DNA of 14,729 nt from JACKII01 sp963974445. Lineage in GTDB: Bacteria; Pseudomonadota; Alphaproteobacteria; Bin95. The stretch lies in assembly GCA_963974445.1 (NCBI GenBank), contig CAXBDI010000100.1, forward strand, positions 1-14,729. The letters are read 5' to 3'. Numbering within the stretch: position 1 is the stretch's first letter; each line of letters begins with the position of its first letter. The translations under genes were made by a program, and so were the position numbers. Shown piece by piece: positions 6,865 through 14,665 of this stretch. The notes below the pieces were generated by a model. That model searched no databases. It saw only the letters and a program-made list of their open reading frames with translations, and was not told the DNA's origin.

Positions 6865-8148
6865 ATGACCGCCATCGTCGATATTCACGGCCGCGAAATC
6901 CTGGATTCTCGTGGAAATCCTACGGTAGAGGTCGAGGTGGAGTTGGAGGATGGTTCCATCGGCCGCGCCGCCGTGCCCTCCGGCGCCTCCACCGGTGCCC
7001 ACGAGGCGGTGGAGAAGCGCGACGGCGACGAGCGCTATGGCGGCAAGGGGGTGCAGGACGCGGTCAATGCCGTCAACGGCGAATTGTTCGACGCGCTCGG
7101 CGGCCTGGATGCGGAGGAGCAGATCTATATCGACCAGGCGATGATTGAGTTGGACGGCACGCCGAACAAGGGCCGCCTCGGTGCTAACGCCATCCTGGGC
7201 GTCAGCCTTGCTGTGGCGCGGGCGGCGGCGCTGTCGCTCTCCATGCCGCTCTACCGCTATGTCGGCGGCGTGTTTGCCCGCACCCTGCCGACGCCGATGA
7301 TGAACATTATCAACGGCGGCGCGCATGCCGATAACCCGATTGACATCCAGGAATTCATGATCATGCCGGCGGGGGCGCCGAGTTTCAGCGAAGGCTTGCG
7401 CTGCGGGGCGGAGGTGTTCCAGGCGCTGAAATCGGCGCTGAGCCAGGCCGGCCACGGCACCAATGTCGGCGACGAGGGCGGCTTCGCCCCCAACCTCTCC
7501 AGCACGCGGGAGGCGTTGGACTTCATCATGCAGGCCATCGAGAAAGCCGGCTACACCCCCGGCGGCGATGTGGTGCTGGCGCTGGATGCGGCGGCGACCG
7601 AGTTTTATCGCGACGGCAAGTACGAGCTGGCGGGCGAGGGCCAATCGCTGGATAGCGCCGGCATGGCCGACTATCTGGCCGGGCTGGTCGACGCCTACCC
7701 CATCGTCTCCATCGAGGATGGCATGGCGGAGGACGATTGGGATGGCTGGAAAACCGCGACCGACGAAATCGGCGACCGCTGCCAACTGGTCGGCGACGAC
7801 CTGTTCGTGACCAACCCGCTGCGCCTTTCCGACGGCATAAAGCGCGGTGTCGCCAACTCAATCCTGATCAAGGTCAACCAGATCGGCACACTGACGGAGA
7901 CACTGCGGGCGGTGGAGATGGCGCACCGGGCCGGCTACACCGCGGTGATGAGCCACCGCTCCGGCGAGACCGAGGACACCACCATCGCCGATCTGGCGGT
8001 CGCCACGAACTGCGGCCAGATCAAGACCGGCTCGCTTTCCCGGTCCGACCGGTTGGCGAAATACAACCAATTGCTGCGAATCGAAGAGCAGCTAGACCGG
8101 GCGGCGGTGTATGCCGGCGGCAGCTTTATCAAGCAACCGCGCGGTTAA
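6865..8148 (+). CDS. eno: Enolase
   Basis: Enolase interconverts 2-phosphoglycerate and phosphoenolpyruvate in glycolysis and, in many bacteria, also docks on the RNA degradosome. The 427-residue length and all key motifs are standard: SGASTG near residue 39, the general base Glu204 in VGDEGGFAPN, metal ligands Asp241 (LALDAAATEF), Glu284 (SIEDGM) and Asp311 (VGDDLFVTN), catalytic Lys336 in ILIKVNQIG, and the signature MSHRSGETEDTTIADLAV with His364. GGAGAGG at 6851-6857 gives a good ribosome binding site for ATG 6865, and the gene is only 17 bases from kdsA, so the two are probably co-transcribed. Confidence 0.98.
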   Translation: MTAIVDIHGREILDSRGNPTVEVEVELEDGSIGRAAVPSGASTGAHEAVEKRDGDERYGGKGVQDAVNAVNGELFDALGGLDAEEQIYIDQAMIELDGTPNKGRLGANAILGVSLAVARAAALSLSMPLYRYVGGVFARTLPTPMMNIINGGAHADNPIDIQEFMIMPAGAPSFSEGLRCGAEVFQALKSALSQAGHGTNVGDEGGFAPNLSSTREALDFIMQAIEKAGYTPGGDVVLALDAAATEFYRDGKYELAGEGQSLDSAGMADYLAGLVDAYPIVSIEDGMAEDDWDGWKTATDEIGDRCQLVGDDLFVTNPLRLSDGIKRGVANSILIKVNQIGTLTETLRAVEMAHRAGYTAVMSHRSGETEDTTIADLAVATNCGQIKTGSLSRSDRLAKYNQLLRIEEQLDRAAVYAGGSFIKQPRG

Positions 8149-8196
8149 GCGCCGGGTGGTTGACCGATTGCGCAACAGTGTGCATCGATTCCGCCT

Positions 8197-8580
8197 ATGA
8201 CCTACCAGATTCGCTTTCGGATCGTCCAAGTGTTCCGGGTAACGCGTCAGGCTTTGCTGCCGACGATTATTGCCCTGGCTGCGCTGTATTTTGGCCTTTA
8301 CGCGGTGTTCGGGCCCAAGGGGTACGGCGTGCTGGCCGAGCGCGAAAAGTCGCTGGCGCTCGCCACGGCGGAGTTGAGCCTGCTGGAGGAAGAGCGGACG
8401 GCGCTGGAGCGGCGGGTTGGTTTGCTGAACGGCCAGGCCATCGACCGCGATCTGTTGGAGGAAGAGGTGCGCCGCGTCCTGAACCGCGCCCATCCGGACG
8501 AGGTTGTCGTGCTGATGCCACCGCCGATCCCGACGTACAGCGCAGACGAGGCCGGAGCGCCGGCGAACCCCTCACGATAA
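8197..8580 (+). CDS. ftsB: Septum formation initiator FtsB/DivIC family protein
   Basis: The 127-residue protein fits the FtsB/DivIC family of single-span bitopic division proteins. It has a short cytoplasmic start, one membrane helix at about residues 20-38 (LLPTIIALAALYFGLYAVF), the conserved GPKGYGVLAEREKSL turn, and a coiled coil through about residue 80 rich in Glu, Leu and Arg. The small globular end reads LLEEEVRRVLNRAHPDEVVVL. In Escherichia coli FtsB joins FtsL and FtsQ to activate septal cell-wall synthesis. Its position between eno and pdhA is the common alphaproteobacterial arrangement. There is no ribosome binding site before ATG 8197. TTGACC at 8160-8165 may be a -35 element, but its -10 partner is poor. 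Confidence 0.88.
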   Translation: MTYQIRFRIVQVFRVTRQALLPTIIALAALYFGLYAVFGPKGYGVLAEREKSLALATAELSLLEEERTALERRVGLLNGQAIDRDLLEEEVRRVLNRAHPDEVVVLMPPPIPTYSADEAGAPANPSR

Positions 8581-8592
8581 CTGCTTGCGCGG

Positions 8593-8625
8593 TTGACTTG
8601 TCGCTGTCGCTAGCGGCTTTATGCT
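8593..8625 (+). promoter_or_regulatory. Candidate promoter of the pdh operon
   Basis: TTGACT (8593-8598), or the overlapping TTGTCG (8598-8603), is followed by TATGCT at 8620-8625, with a 16-base spacer from the second -35 choice. Transcription would begin near 8632, before the ATG at 8666. The -10 box contains the alternative ATG at 8621, which argues against that ATG as the start of pdhA. Confidence 0.45.
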
Positions 8626-8665
8626 AGCCGAACAGTGCGAACCGGAACCGCGGGAGCAAACACCC

Positions 8666-9670
8666 ATGGCCGATACCAAAGCTGCGACCCCGGTCGCGTC
8701 CAACGAACTGCCATCGGCAGAGGCGGTAGAGCAACTCTACCGCGATATGCTGTTGATCCGGCGGTTCGAGGAACGGGCGGGCCAGATGTACGGCATGGGC
8801 CTGATCGGCGGCTTCTGCCACCTGTATATCGGCCAGGAGGCTGTCGTCGTCGGCATGCAGACCGCGGCCCGCGAGGGCGACAGCGTCATCACCGGCTATC
8901 GCGATCATGGCCATATGCTGGCCTGCGGCATGGACCCGAAGGGCGTCATGGCGGAGCTGACCGGGCGCGAGGGCGGCTATTCCCGCGGCAAGGGCGGCTC
9001 CATGCACATGTTCTCCAAGGACAAGGGCTTTTATGGCGGTCACGGCATCGTCGGCGGGCAGGTCTCGCTGGGCGTCGGCCTGGGCTTTGCGCACAAGTAC
9101 CGCGGCGACGGCGGCTGCTCGTTTGTCTACTACGGCGACGGCGCGTCGAACCAGGGGCAGGTGTTCGAGTCCTATAACCTGGCGTCGCTGTGGAAGCTGC
9201 CGGTGGTCTTTGTGATCGAAAACAACAAGTACGGCATGGGCACATCCGTCACGCGCTCGGCCGCCGGCGAAAGCCTGTTCAAGCGCGGCGAGGGCTTCGG
9301 CATTCCCGGCAAGAGCGTCGACGGTATGGACATCACCGCGGTGATGCGCGAGGCCGCGGAGGCGACCGCCTATGCCCGCGATAAGGGGCCGATCATCCTG
9401 GAGATGGAGACCTATCGCTACCGCGGTCATTCCATGTCCGACCCGGCCAAGTATCGTAGCCGCGACGAGGTTTCGAAGATGCGCGAGGAGCGCGACCCGA
9501 TCGAGGCGTTACGCAAGCGCATCCTGGCGGCGGACCTGATGCCGGAAGAGCGTTTCAAGGCGCTGGATCAAGAGGTTCGTGGCATCGTGGCGGAGGCAGC
9601 GGAGTTCGCGCAGCAATCGCCGGAGCCGGACCCCGCCGAACTCTACACCGATATTCTGCTGGACGCTTAG
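8666..9670 (+). CDS. pdhA: Pyruvate dehydrogenase E1 component, alpha subunit
   Basis: PdhA is half of the thiamine diphosphate-dependent E1 that decarboxylates pyruvate and passes the acetyl group to lipoyl-lysine. Visible motifs are RRFEERAGQMYGMG, GFCHLYIGQEAVVVG, GYRDHGHMLACGM, and SRGKGGSMHMFS. The thiamine-binding GDG...N motif runs from Gly157-Asp-Gly159 in YYGDGASNQGQ to Asn186 in IENNKYGMGTS. The loop YRYRGHSMSDPAKYR (about residues 250-264) corresponds to the phosphorylated loop of the mitochondrial enzyme. The length from 8666 is 334 residues. I chose 8666 over ATG 8621 because GGGAG at 8652-8656 is well placed and because 8621 lies in a probable -10 box. It is followed closely by pdhB and pdhC, giving one operon. 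Confidence 0.96.
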   Translation: MADTKAATPVASNELPSAEAVEQLYRDMLLIRRFEERAGQMYGMGLIGGFCHLYIGQEAVVVGMQTAAREGDSVITGYRDHGHMLACGMDPKGVMAELTGREGGYSRGKGGSMHMFSKDKGFYGGHGIVGGQVSLGVGLGFAHKYRGDGGCSFVYYGDGASNQGQVFESYNLASLWKLPVVFVIENNKYGMGTSVTRSAAGESLFKRGEGFGIPGKSVDGMDITAVMREAAEATAYARDKGPIILEMETYRYRGHSMSDPAKYRSRDEVSKMREERDPIEALRKRILAADLMPEERFKALDQEVRGIVAEAAEFAQQSPEPDPAELYTDILLDA

Positions 9671-9707
9671 GCGGTCGGGCGACGGCACATAAGGAGATAC
9701 CAGGGTC

Positions 9708-11213
9708 ATGGCCATCGATATTCTGATGCCGGCGCTCTCGCCCACCATGGAGGAGGGCAAACTGGCCAAATGGCTGGTGAAAGAGGGCGACGAGGTCAAA
9801 TCCGGCGACATATTGGCGGAGATTGAAACCGACAAGGCGACGATGGAGTTCGAAGCGGTCGACGAAGGCAAAGTTGGCCGCATTCTGGTTGAAGAAGGCA
9901 CCGAGGGGATCGCCGTTAATGCGCCGATCATGGTGCTGGTCGCCGACGGCGAGGACGTGCCGGAGGGCGTCGGCGCCAATGGCGCTTCCGGTGGCCAATC
10001 GTCGGAAAAGGACGCCAAAAAATCGTCGGGCGATGAGGGCGACGAGGACGAAGCGTCTTCGAAAGACGACGGCGGCAAGTCTGAAAAATCGGCCAAAGCC
10101 AAGGACGCCAAAGACTCTGGCGACAAAGACAAGAAAGCGCCCAAGGGCCCTTCGCCGAGCGACCCCGTAGTTGCCAAAAGCGTCGAGGGCTTGCCTGGCG
10201 CCGATATCGAGTCGGAGGCCGCCGCCGGCGAGACCACGACGCAAACCGTGCGCGAGGCGCTGCGCGACGCCATGGCGGAGGAAATGCGCAACGACGACCG
10301 CGTCTTTGTGATGGGCGAGGAAGTGGCGGAATACCAGGGCGCCTACAAAATCACCCAGGGACTGCTCGACGAATTCGGCGAGGCCCGCGTCAAAGATACG
10401 CCGATCACCGAGCACGGTTTTGCCGGCCTTGGCGTCGGCGCGGCCATGGCGGGTCTCCGCCCCATCGTCGAGTTTATGACCTGGAACTTCGCGATGCAGG
10501 GCATCGACCACATCATCAACTCGGCGGCGAAGACGCTGTATATGTCCGGCGGCCAGATGGGCTGCCCCATCGTCTTCCGCGGGCCGAACGGTGCGGCCTC
10601 AAGGGTCGGCGCCCAGCACTCGCAATGTTACGCCAGTTGGTATGGCCATGTGCCGGGCCTGATCGTCGTCGCCCCTTATAGCGCCGCCGATGCCAAGGGC
10701 CTGCTCAAGTCGGCGATCCGCAATCCGAACCCTGTCGTGTTCCTGGAAAACGAGTTGCTCTACGGCCAGTCGTTCGAAGTGCCGACCGATGAGGATTGGA
10801 CCGTGCCGCTCGGCAAGGCCAAGGTGCTGCGCGAGGGCTCGGACGTGACGATCACCGCGTTCTCGTCCATGTGCCGCGAGGCGCTGGCGGCTGCGGACAC
10901 GTTGGCGGAGCAGGGGATCGAGGCGGAAGTGATTGACCTGCGCACCATCCGGCCCTTGGACGTGGCGACGGTGATTGCCTCGGTGCGCAAGACCAACCGT
11001 CTGGTGACCGTCGAGGAAGGCTGGCCGTTCGCCGGCATCGGCGCGGAGTTGGCGATTTTGGCGATGGAACACGCGTTCGACTGGCTCGATGCGCCGGTGG
11101 TGCGGGTTACCGGCGAGGATGTGCCGATGCCATACGCCGCCAATCTGGAGAAGCTGGCCCTGCCGAACGCGGAGCGCATCGTTGCCGCCGCCCGCCAAGT
11201 CACCTACGCCTAA
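9708..11213 (+). CDS. pdhB: Pyruvate dehydrogenase E1 component, beta subunit with N-terminal lipoyl domain
   Basis: Residues 1-82 are a lipoyl domain (ILMPALSPTMEEG; ETDKATME with Lys43 as the expected lipoylation site). Residues 83-152 are a flexible linker, and the rest is a transketolase-like E1-beta very close to the mitochondrial type: VMGEEVAEYQGAYK with the thiamine-activating glutamate, TPITEHGFAGLGVGAAMAGL, FRGPNGAASRVGAQHSQC with His304, and VTGEDVPMPYA. A lipoyl domain on E1-beta is a known feature of many alphaproteobacterial PDH complexes. The linker is odd: it is packed with Lys, Asp, Ser and Glu instead of the usual Ala/Pro. AAGGAG at 9691-9696 serves the ATG. The gene is 37 bases from pdhA and 33 from pdhC. 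Confidence 0.96.
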   Translation: MAIDILMPALSPTMEEGKLAKWLVKEGDEVKSGDILAEIETDKATMEFEAVDEGKVGRILVEEGTEGIAVNAPIMVLVADGEDVPEGVGANGASGGQSSEKDAKKSSGDEGDEDEASSKDDGGKSEKSAKAKDAKDSGDKDKKAPKGPSPSDPVVAKSVEGLPGADIESEAAAGETTTQTVREALRDAMAEEMRNDDRVFVMGEEVAEYQGAYKITQGLLDEFGEARVKDTPITEHGFAGLGVGAAMAGLRPIVEFMTWNFAMQGIDHIINSAAKTLYMSGGQMGCPIVFRGPNGAASRVGAQHSQCYASWYGHVPGLIVVAPYSAADAKGLLKSAIRNPNPVVFLENELLYGQSFEVPTDEDWTVPLGKAKVLREGSDVTITAFSSMCREALAAADTLAEQGIEAEVIDLRTIRPLDVATVIASVRKTNRLVTVEEGWPFAGIGAELAILAMEHAFDWLDAPVVRVTGEDVPMPYAANLEKLALPNAERIVAAARQVTYA

Positions 11214-11246
11214 GCCTTATCGCCGTCACTCGACCGGGGACATCCC

Positions 11247-12731
11247 ATGCCGACGCAAATCCTGATGCCCGCGCTTTCCCCCACGATGGAGGAGGGCAAT
11301 CTGGTCAAATGGCTGGTGGCCGAGGGCGATACCGTCCGCGCCGGCGATATCTTGGCCGAGATCGAAACCGACAAGGCGACGATGGAGTTCGAGTCCATCG
11401 ACGACGGCGTCGTCGGCAAGATCCTGGTGGAGGAGGGGACGGAAGGCGTCAAGGTCAACGACCCGATCGCCGTGCTGCTGGCCGAAGGCGAAGACGCTGG
11501 CGATATGGATGCCGCGCCGGCGGCCTCCGGAGGGAAAGCGTCGTCTGAGAAGACTACGTCATCGGCAACTGCGCCTGACAAGGCGGAGGACGCTGCGAAA
11601 GCTCCGGCTAAGGTCTCGTCCTCCGGCAATGGCGCGGTCAAGGCGACGCCGCTCGCCCGGCGCATGGCGGATCAGGCCGGCATCGACATCGACACGCTGA
11701 CCCCGACCGGCCCGGGCGGCAAGGTGGTGAAGGCGGATATCGAGCGCGCGATGGGCGGCGGCTCGAACACGTCGGCAGGCAATGGCGCCGATCCCGGCGC
11801 CAACGGCCGGGTTATCGCCAGCCCACTCGCCCGGCGGATGGCGCGGGAGGCGAAATTGCCGCTGGAGCGGATCGAGGGCTCCGGCCCGCATGGCCGCATC
11901 GTCAAGCGCGATATCGAGCGGGTGCAGCGCGACGGCCTGCCGGCTCTGGCCGCTGACGAGAAGGCCGCGAAAGGCGAGGAGAAGCCGGCGGCCGCCAAGC
12001 CCGATGCCGTCAAGAAGCTGGACAAGCCACAACTGGCCGGCCTGCCGGATTACGAACTCATCCCGCACACCAGCATGCGCAAGACGATTGCCCGCCGCCT
12101 GACCCAGTCGAAGCAGACGGTGCCGCACTTCTACCTGACCGTGGACGTCGAACTCGATAACTTGCTGGAGGTGCGCAAGCAGATCAACGCCAACGCGCCG
12201 GAAGGGGTGAAGATCTCGGTCAACGACTTCGTCATCAAGGCCGCGGCGATGGCCTTGATCAAGGTGCCGGACGCCAACGCCGCCTACACGGAAGAGGGTC
12301 TCCTCAAGTTCGACAGCGCCGATATCTCGGTTGCGGTGGCGATCCCGGGCGGCCTGATCACGCCGATCATCCGTGGCGCTCACGCCAAGGGTCTGGCGGA
12401 AATCTCGGCAGAGATGGCCGATTTGGCGAAGCGGGCCCGCGACGGCAAGCTGAAGCCGATGGAGTTCACCGGCGGCACCTTCTCCATCTCCAACCTGGGA
12501 ATGTTCGGCATCAAACAATTCGACGCCGTCATCAACCCGCCGCAGGGTGCGATCCTGGCGGTCGGCGCGGGTGAGCCGCGACCGGTGGTGAAGAACGGCC
12601 AGCTGGCGGTCGCGACCGTGATGAGCTGCACGCTGTCGGTCGATCACCGCGTTATCGACGGCGCACTGGGCGCGCAGTACCTGGCCGCGTTCAAGCCGTT
12701 TATCGAGAACCCGGCGCTGATGTTGCTGTAG
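11247..12731 (+). CDS. pdhC: Pyruvate dehydrogenase E2, dihydrolipoamide acetyltransferase
   Basis: E2 forms the core of the complex and moves acetyl groups from lipoyl-lysine to CoA. The 494 residues comprise a lipoyl domain (1-84, Lys43 in ETDKATME), a Ser/Ala/Lys linker, and then two segments that both look like peripheral subunit-binding domains: residues 132-169 (ATPLARRMADQAGID...GPGGKVVKADIERAM) and 190-226 (ASPLARRMAREAKLP...GPHGRIVKRDIERV). The second linker is Lys/Ala-rich. The catalytic domain starts near 270 (HTSMRKTIARRLTQSKQ) and ends with the active-site SVDHRVIDGA (His467, Asp471) and the typical NPALMLL terminus. The lipoyl domain closely resembles that of pdhB, pointing to an old duplication or exchange. 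No lpd gene for E3 follows in the window. Confidence 0.96.
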   Translation: MPTQILMPALSPTMEEGNLVKWLVAEGDTVRAGDILAEIETDKATMEFESIDDGVVGKILVEEGTEGVKVNDPIAVLLAEGEDAGDMDAAPAASGGKASSEKTTSSATAPDKAEDAAKAPAKVSSSGNGAVKATPLARRMADQAGIDIDTLTPTGPGGKVVKADIERAMGGGSNTSAGNGADPGANGRVIASPLARRMAREAKLPLERIEGSGPHGRIVKRDIERVQRDGLPALAADEKAAKGEEKPAAAKPDAVKKLDKPQLAGLPDYELIPHTSMRKTIARRLTQSKQTVPHFYLTVDVELDNLLEVRKQINANAPEGVKISVNDFVIKAAAMALIKVPDANAAYTEEGLLKFDSADISVAVAIPGGLITPIIRGAHAKGLAEISAEMADLAKRARDGKLKPMEFTGGTFSISNLGMFGIKQFDAVINPPQGAILAVGAGEPRPVVKNGQLAVATVMSCTLSVDHRVIDGALGAQYLAAFKPFIENPALMLL

Positions 12732-12760
12732 GGGGGCGGATCGCACCAACTTCGCCTAAT

Positions 12761-12801
12761 CTTGCATGCCAATCAGAGGTAGAGTCTGATTGGCATGCAG
12801 G
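12761..12801. terminator. Strong hairpin after the pdh operon, possible terminator or operator
   Basis: A perfect 15-base inverted repeat, tgcatgccaatcaga (12763-12777) against tctgattggcatgca (12785-12799), has a seven-base loop. With one G-U pair the stem extends to 12761-12801. It lies 30 bases after pdhC. No U-tract follows, so it is not a classic intrinsic terminator. It may protect or end the pdh mRNA with other factors, or be a dyad operator for the next gene. Confidence 0.6.
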
Positions 12802-12936
12802 TCTGTCAGTGCCGACGGCGCTTCGGACAGCTAAGCGGACAAACTGGCCTGATGCACTGACCGACACGACGGATTCTGTGGCATTATCCTCACCTGGCAT
12901 CTACCTTCGAAAAAGATCTTCGGTCGGAAAAGGGTA

Positions 12937-13752
12937 GTGACGATTACGGTTTTGTCGATCCTCCTGGCCCTCATCGCCGGCGCTCTTGGATTTCGCTTCT
13001 GGTCGCAGCGGCAGAAGCGAGCCCGTTTGCTGGCGTCCGCGCTTTCAGAGCCTCAGCGTGCCATTATCGATGAGCAGGTCCCGCTGACCCGAAAGCTGCC
13101 GGCCGAACTACGGTGGAAGCTCGAAGGCAAGATCAACCTGTTTGTGAATCAGATCGAGTTCATTGGCTGCAACGGCCTGGAAGTGACAGAGGAAATGCGG
13201 CTCTCCATCGCCGCGCAAGCCTGCCTACTCGTTGTCAATACAGACACTTGGTATGAGCATCTCCGCACCATCCTGATCTATCCAAGTGCCTTCAAGTCAA
13301 AGCGGCTGCAGCACAACGGCTATGTGGTGACGGAACGCGAGACCGTCCGAACGGGAGAGAGCTGGGCGCGCGGTCCGGTCATCCTTTCCTGGACGCATGC
13401 CCGGGAAGGCGCAGTCAACGACCATGATGGCCACAACGTCGTTTTTCATGAGTTTGCCCACCAGATTGATGATCTCTCAGGCCGCACCGATGGGGTACCG
13501 AACCTCAGCGAGGACCAGAGTTTCGCAGGCTGGGCGGAGGCTTTTTCCGACGCATACGAGCGCCATGCCCAGCATGTCCGGCGCGGGCAGGGGACGGTGG
13601 TCGATGCCTACGGGGCGGAAGGCCCGGAAGAGTTTTTCGCGGTCGCGGTCGAGGCCTTTTTCGAGAGACCGGTGGCGCTCAGGCGTGCCGAACCCGCGAT
13701 CTATGAGCAGCTGTCCGAGCTCTTTCGGCTTGAGCCGTCAAAGTGGACCTGA
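12937..13752 (+). CDS. mtfA: Membrane-anchored zinc peptidase, MtfA/M90 family
   Basis: The 271-residue protein has one N-terminal membrane helix (about residues 3-22) and then a cytoplasmic-type peptidase domain. The zinc motif HEFAH is at His171-Glu172-His175 in NVVFHEFAHQIDDLSGRTDG, and the glutamate-rich GPEEFFAVAVEAFFERP (about 229-245) holds the third ligand, as in Escherichia coli MtfA. That protein has aminopeptidase activity and binds the glucose repressor Mlc, but this function should not be transferred here without evidence. The length fits the family. The start is a GTG at 12937 with AAAGG unusually close upstream, so an internal start cannot be excluded. The gene stands alone after a 205-base gap and uses more A/T-ending codons than the pdh genes. 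Confidence 0.88.
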   Translation: MTITVLSILLALIAGALGFRFWSQRQKRARLLASALSEPQRAIIDEQVPLTRKLPAELRWKLEGKINLFVNQIEFIGCNGLEVTEEMRLSIAAQACLLVVNTDTWYEHLRTILIYPSAFKSKRLQHNGYVVTERETVRTGESWARGPVILSWTHAREGAVNDHDGHNVVFHEFAHQIDDLSGRTDGVPNLSEDQSFAGWAEAFSDAYERHAQHVRRGQGTVVDAYGAEGPEEFFAVAVEAFFERPVALRRAEPAIYEQLSELFRLEPSKWT

Positions 13753-14105
13753 TCGGTTTCATCGAGATGGATGAGATCGGCAAGGGTGAACCGCCCTGGT
13801 CTCTAACGGACGAGGGCGCCCCGATGCTGCAACTGCGAGACCCGCCCAAAAACGGTCGTTTTCGCCGGTGCCATAAACGTTTGAGTTTTGGCAAATCCAG
13901 CGTGGATACAGACATGGCTTTCGAACCGGAGGTGCCCCCACGCATTTTCGCGGAAGTGCTTTTGTCCAGCGGACAGAAAACCTCACCGTTTTAAAACCTC
14001 ACCGTTTTCAAGCGGCCGAATTGCCAGATTCACGTATCCTATCTTCAGATTTCAAGTTAGGATGCAAAAGCTTAGGCGAGTGAGCTTGTCATGCGGGAGA
14101 GCGAC
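13753..14105. other. Non-coding stretch with short repeats, no convincing gene
   Basis: An 83-codon frame (GTG 13743 to 13994) and overlapping minus-strand frames run through here. None has a ribosome binding site or a recognised domain, and the plus frame would begin inside mtfA. The right half is A/T-rich, holds a tandem 16-bp repeat, and has a small dyad, tttgtcc-agc-ggacaga (13961-13977), just before it. The ridA-family promoter should lie here but no good pair of boxes was found. Confidence 0.5.
13977..14008. repeat. Two tandem copies of a 16-bp unit
   Basis: The unit aaaacctcaccgtttt occurs at 13977-13992 and again, identical and immediately adjacent, at 13993-14008. Each unit starts with AAAAC and ends with GTTTT, so each has short complementary ends. 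It could be a protein-binding site, a target duplication or simple slippage. Confidence 0.85.
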
Positions 14106-14498
14106 ATGAAACAGCAGCGTCTCAATCCGGGTTGGGCTTGGACCGAAAAATTCAATCTATCCCCCGGAGTGAAGATTGGTGATACCATTTACACTTCGGG
14201 ACTGGTGGCATTCGACAGCGACGGAAACATCGTTGGGGAGGACGTGTACACTCAATCCAAGCAGATCTTCAAAAATATCGAGGAGCTACTTGTATCTGCC
14301 GGCGCAACCATGGCGGACGTTATTAAAATCAACACGTTCCTGACCGATCTGTCCCAATACGGTGAGTTTAGCAAAGCGCGCACAGAAGCCTTTCCGGCTG
14401 GTGTGCCAGCCAGCGCGGCCTATGCAACACCGGCCCTCGTCTTGCCGACACTATTGGTCGAAGTTGAGGCCATTGCGGTTGTGGGCAGCGGCAGTTGA
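14106..14498 (+). CDS. RidA/YjgF/UK114-family protein lacking the usual active-site arginine
   Basis: The 130-residue protein has the RidA fold signatures: FNLSPGVKIGDTIYTSGLVA, DVYTQSKQIFKNIEELLVSAGA, DVIKINTFLTDLSQY and, near the end, LLVEVEAIAVV. RidA itself deaminates reactive enamines and imines such as 2-aminoacrylate, using an arginine in a PARS-type motif. Here the aligned place reads PASAAYATP, with Ser103 where the arginine is expected, so it probably belongs to one of the RidA-like subfamilies of unknown or different function. ATG 14106 is preferred over ATG 14091 because GGAG at 14096-14099 is spaced six bases before it. No partner gene is visible within the window; the sequence ends 231 bases downstream with no further gene seen. 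Confidence 0.85.
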   Translation: MKQQRLNPGWAWTEKFNLSPGVKIGDTIYTSGLVAFDSDGNIVGEDVYTQSKQIFKNIEELLVSAGATMADVIKINTFLTDLSQYGEFSKARTEAFPAGVPASAAYATPALVLPTLLVEVEAIAVVGSGS

Positions 14499-14565
14499 AC
14501 TTCGATCCATTAAGGTTGGATACCCAAGTGCCGCCTTGCGGTGAACTGTCGGGCATCTCCCGCGG

Positions 14566-14665
14566 CGGACAAAACCCCCCTGACAAAACCTAACCGGCAA
14601 AAACGGTGGATTTAGTCCCTATCAGTCATCCGACGGAAAACTGCGGCTATCAAACGGACAAAACC
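14566..14665. repeat. Short dispersed CGGACAAAACC repeats
   Basis: The 11-mer CGGACAAAACC is at 14566-14576 and 14655-14665, with a shorter relative TGACAAAACC at 14581-14590. Similar strings occur upstream (cggacaaactgg from 12836 and cggacagaaaacc from 13970). They lie in gene-free DNA after the RidA-family gene. Confidence 0.5.

Noticed and set aside
8621..8665. 15-residue N-terminal extension of pdhA from ATG 8621
   Set aside because: The ATG lies in a probable -10 box and has no ribosome binding site, while ATG 8666 has GGGAG nine bases upstream.
11247..11500. Near-identical lipoyl domains of pdhB and pdhC as a sign of recent gene conversion
   Set aside because: Lipoyl domains on both subunits are normal in alphaproteobacterial PDH, and strong sequence constraint can explain the similarity.
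13743..13994. 83-codon plus-strand frame after mtfA
   Set aside because: It begins with GTG inside mtfA, has no ribosome binding site or recognised domain, and ends in the tandem repeat area.
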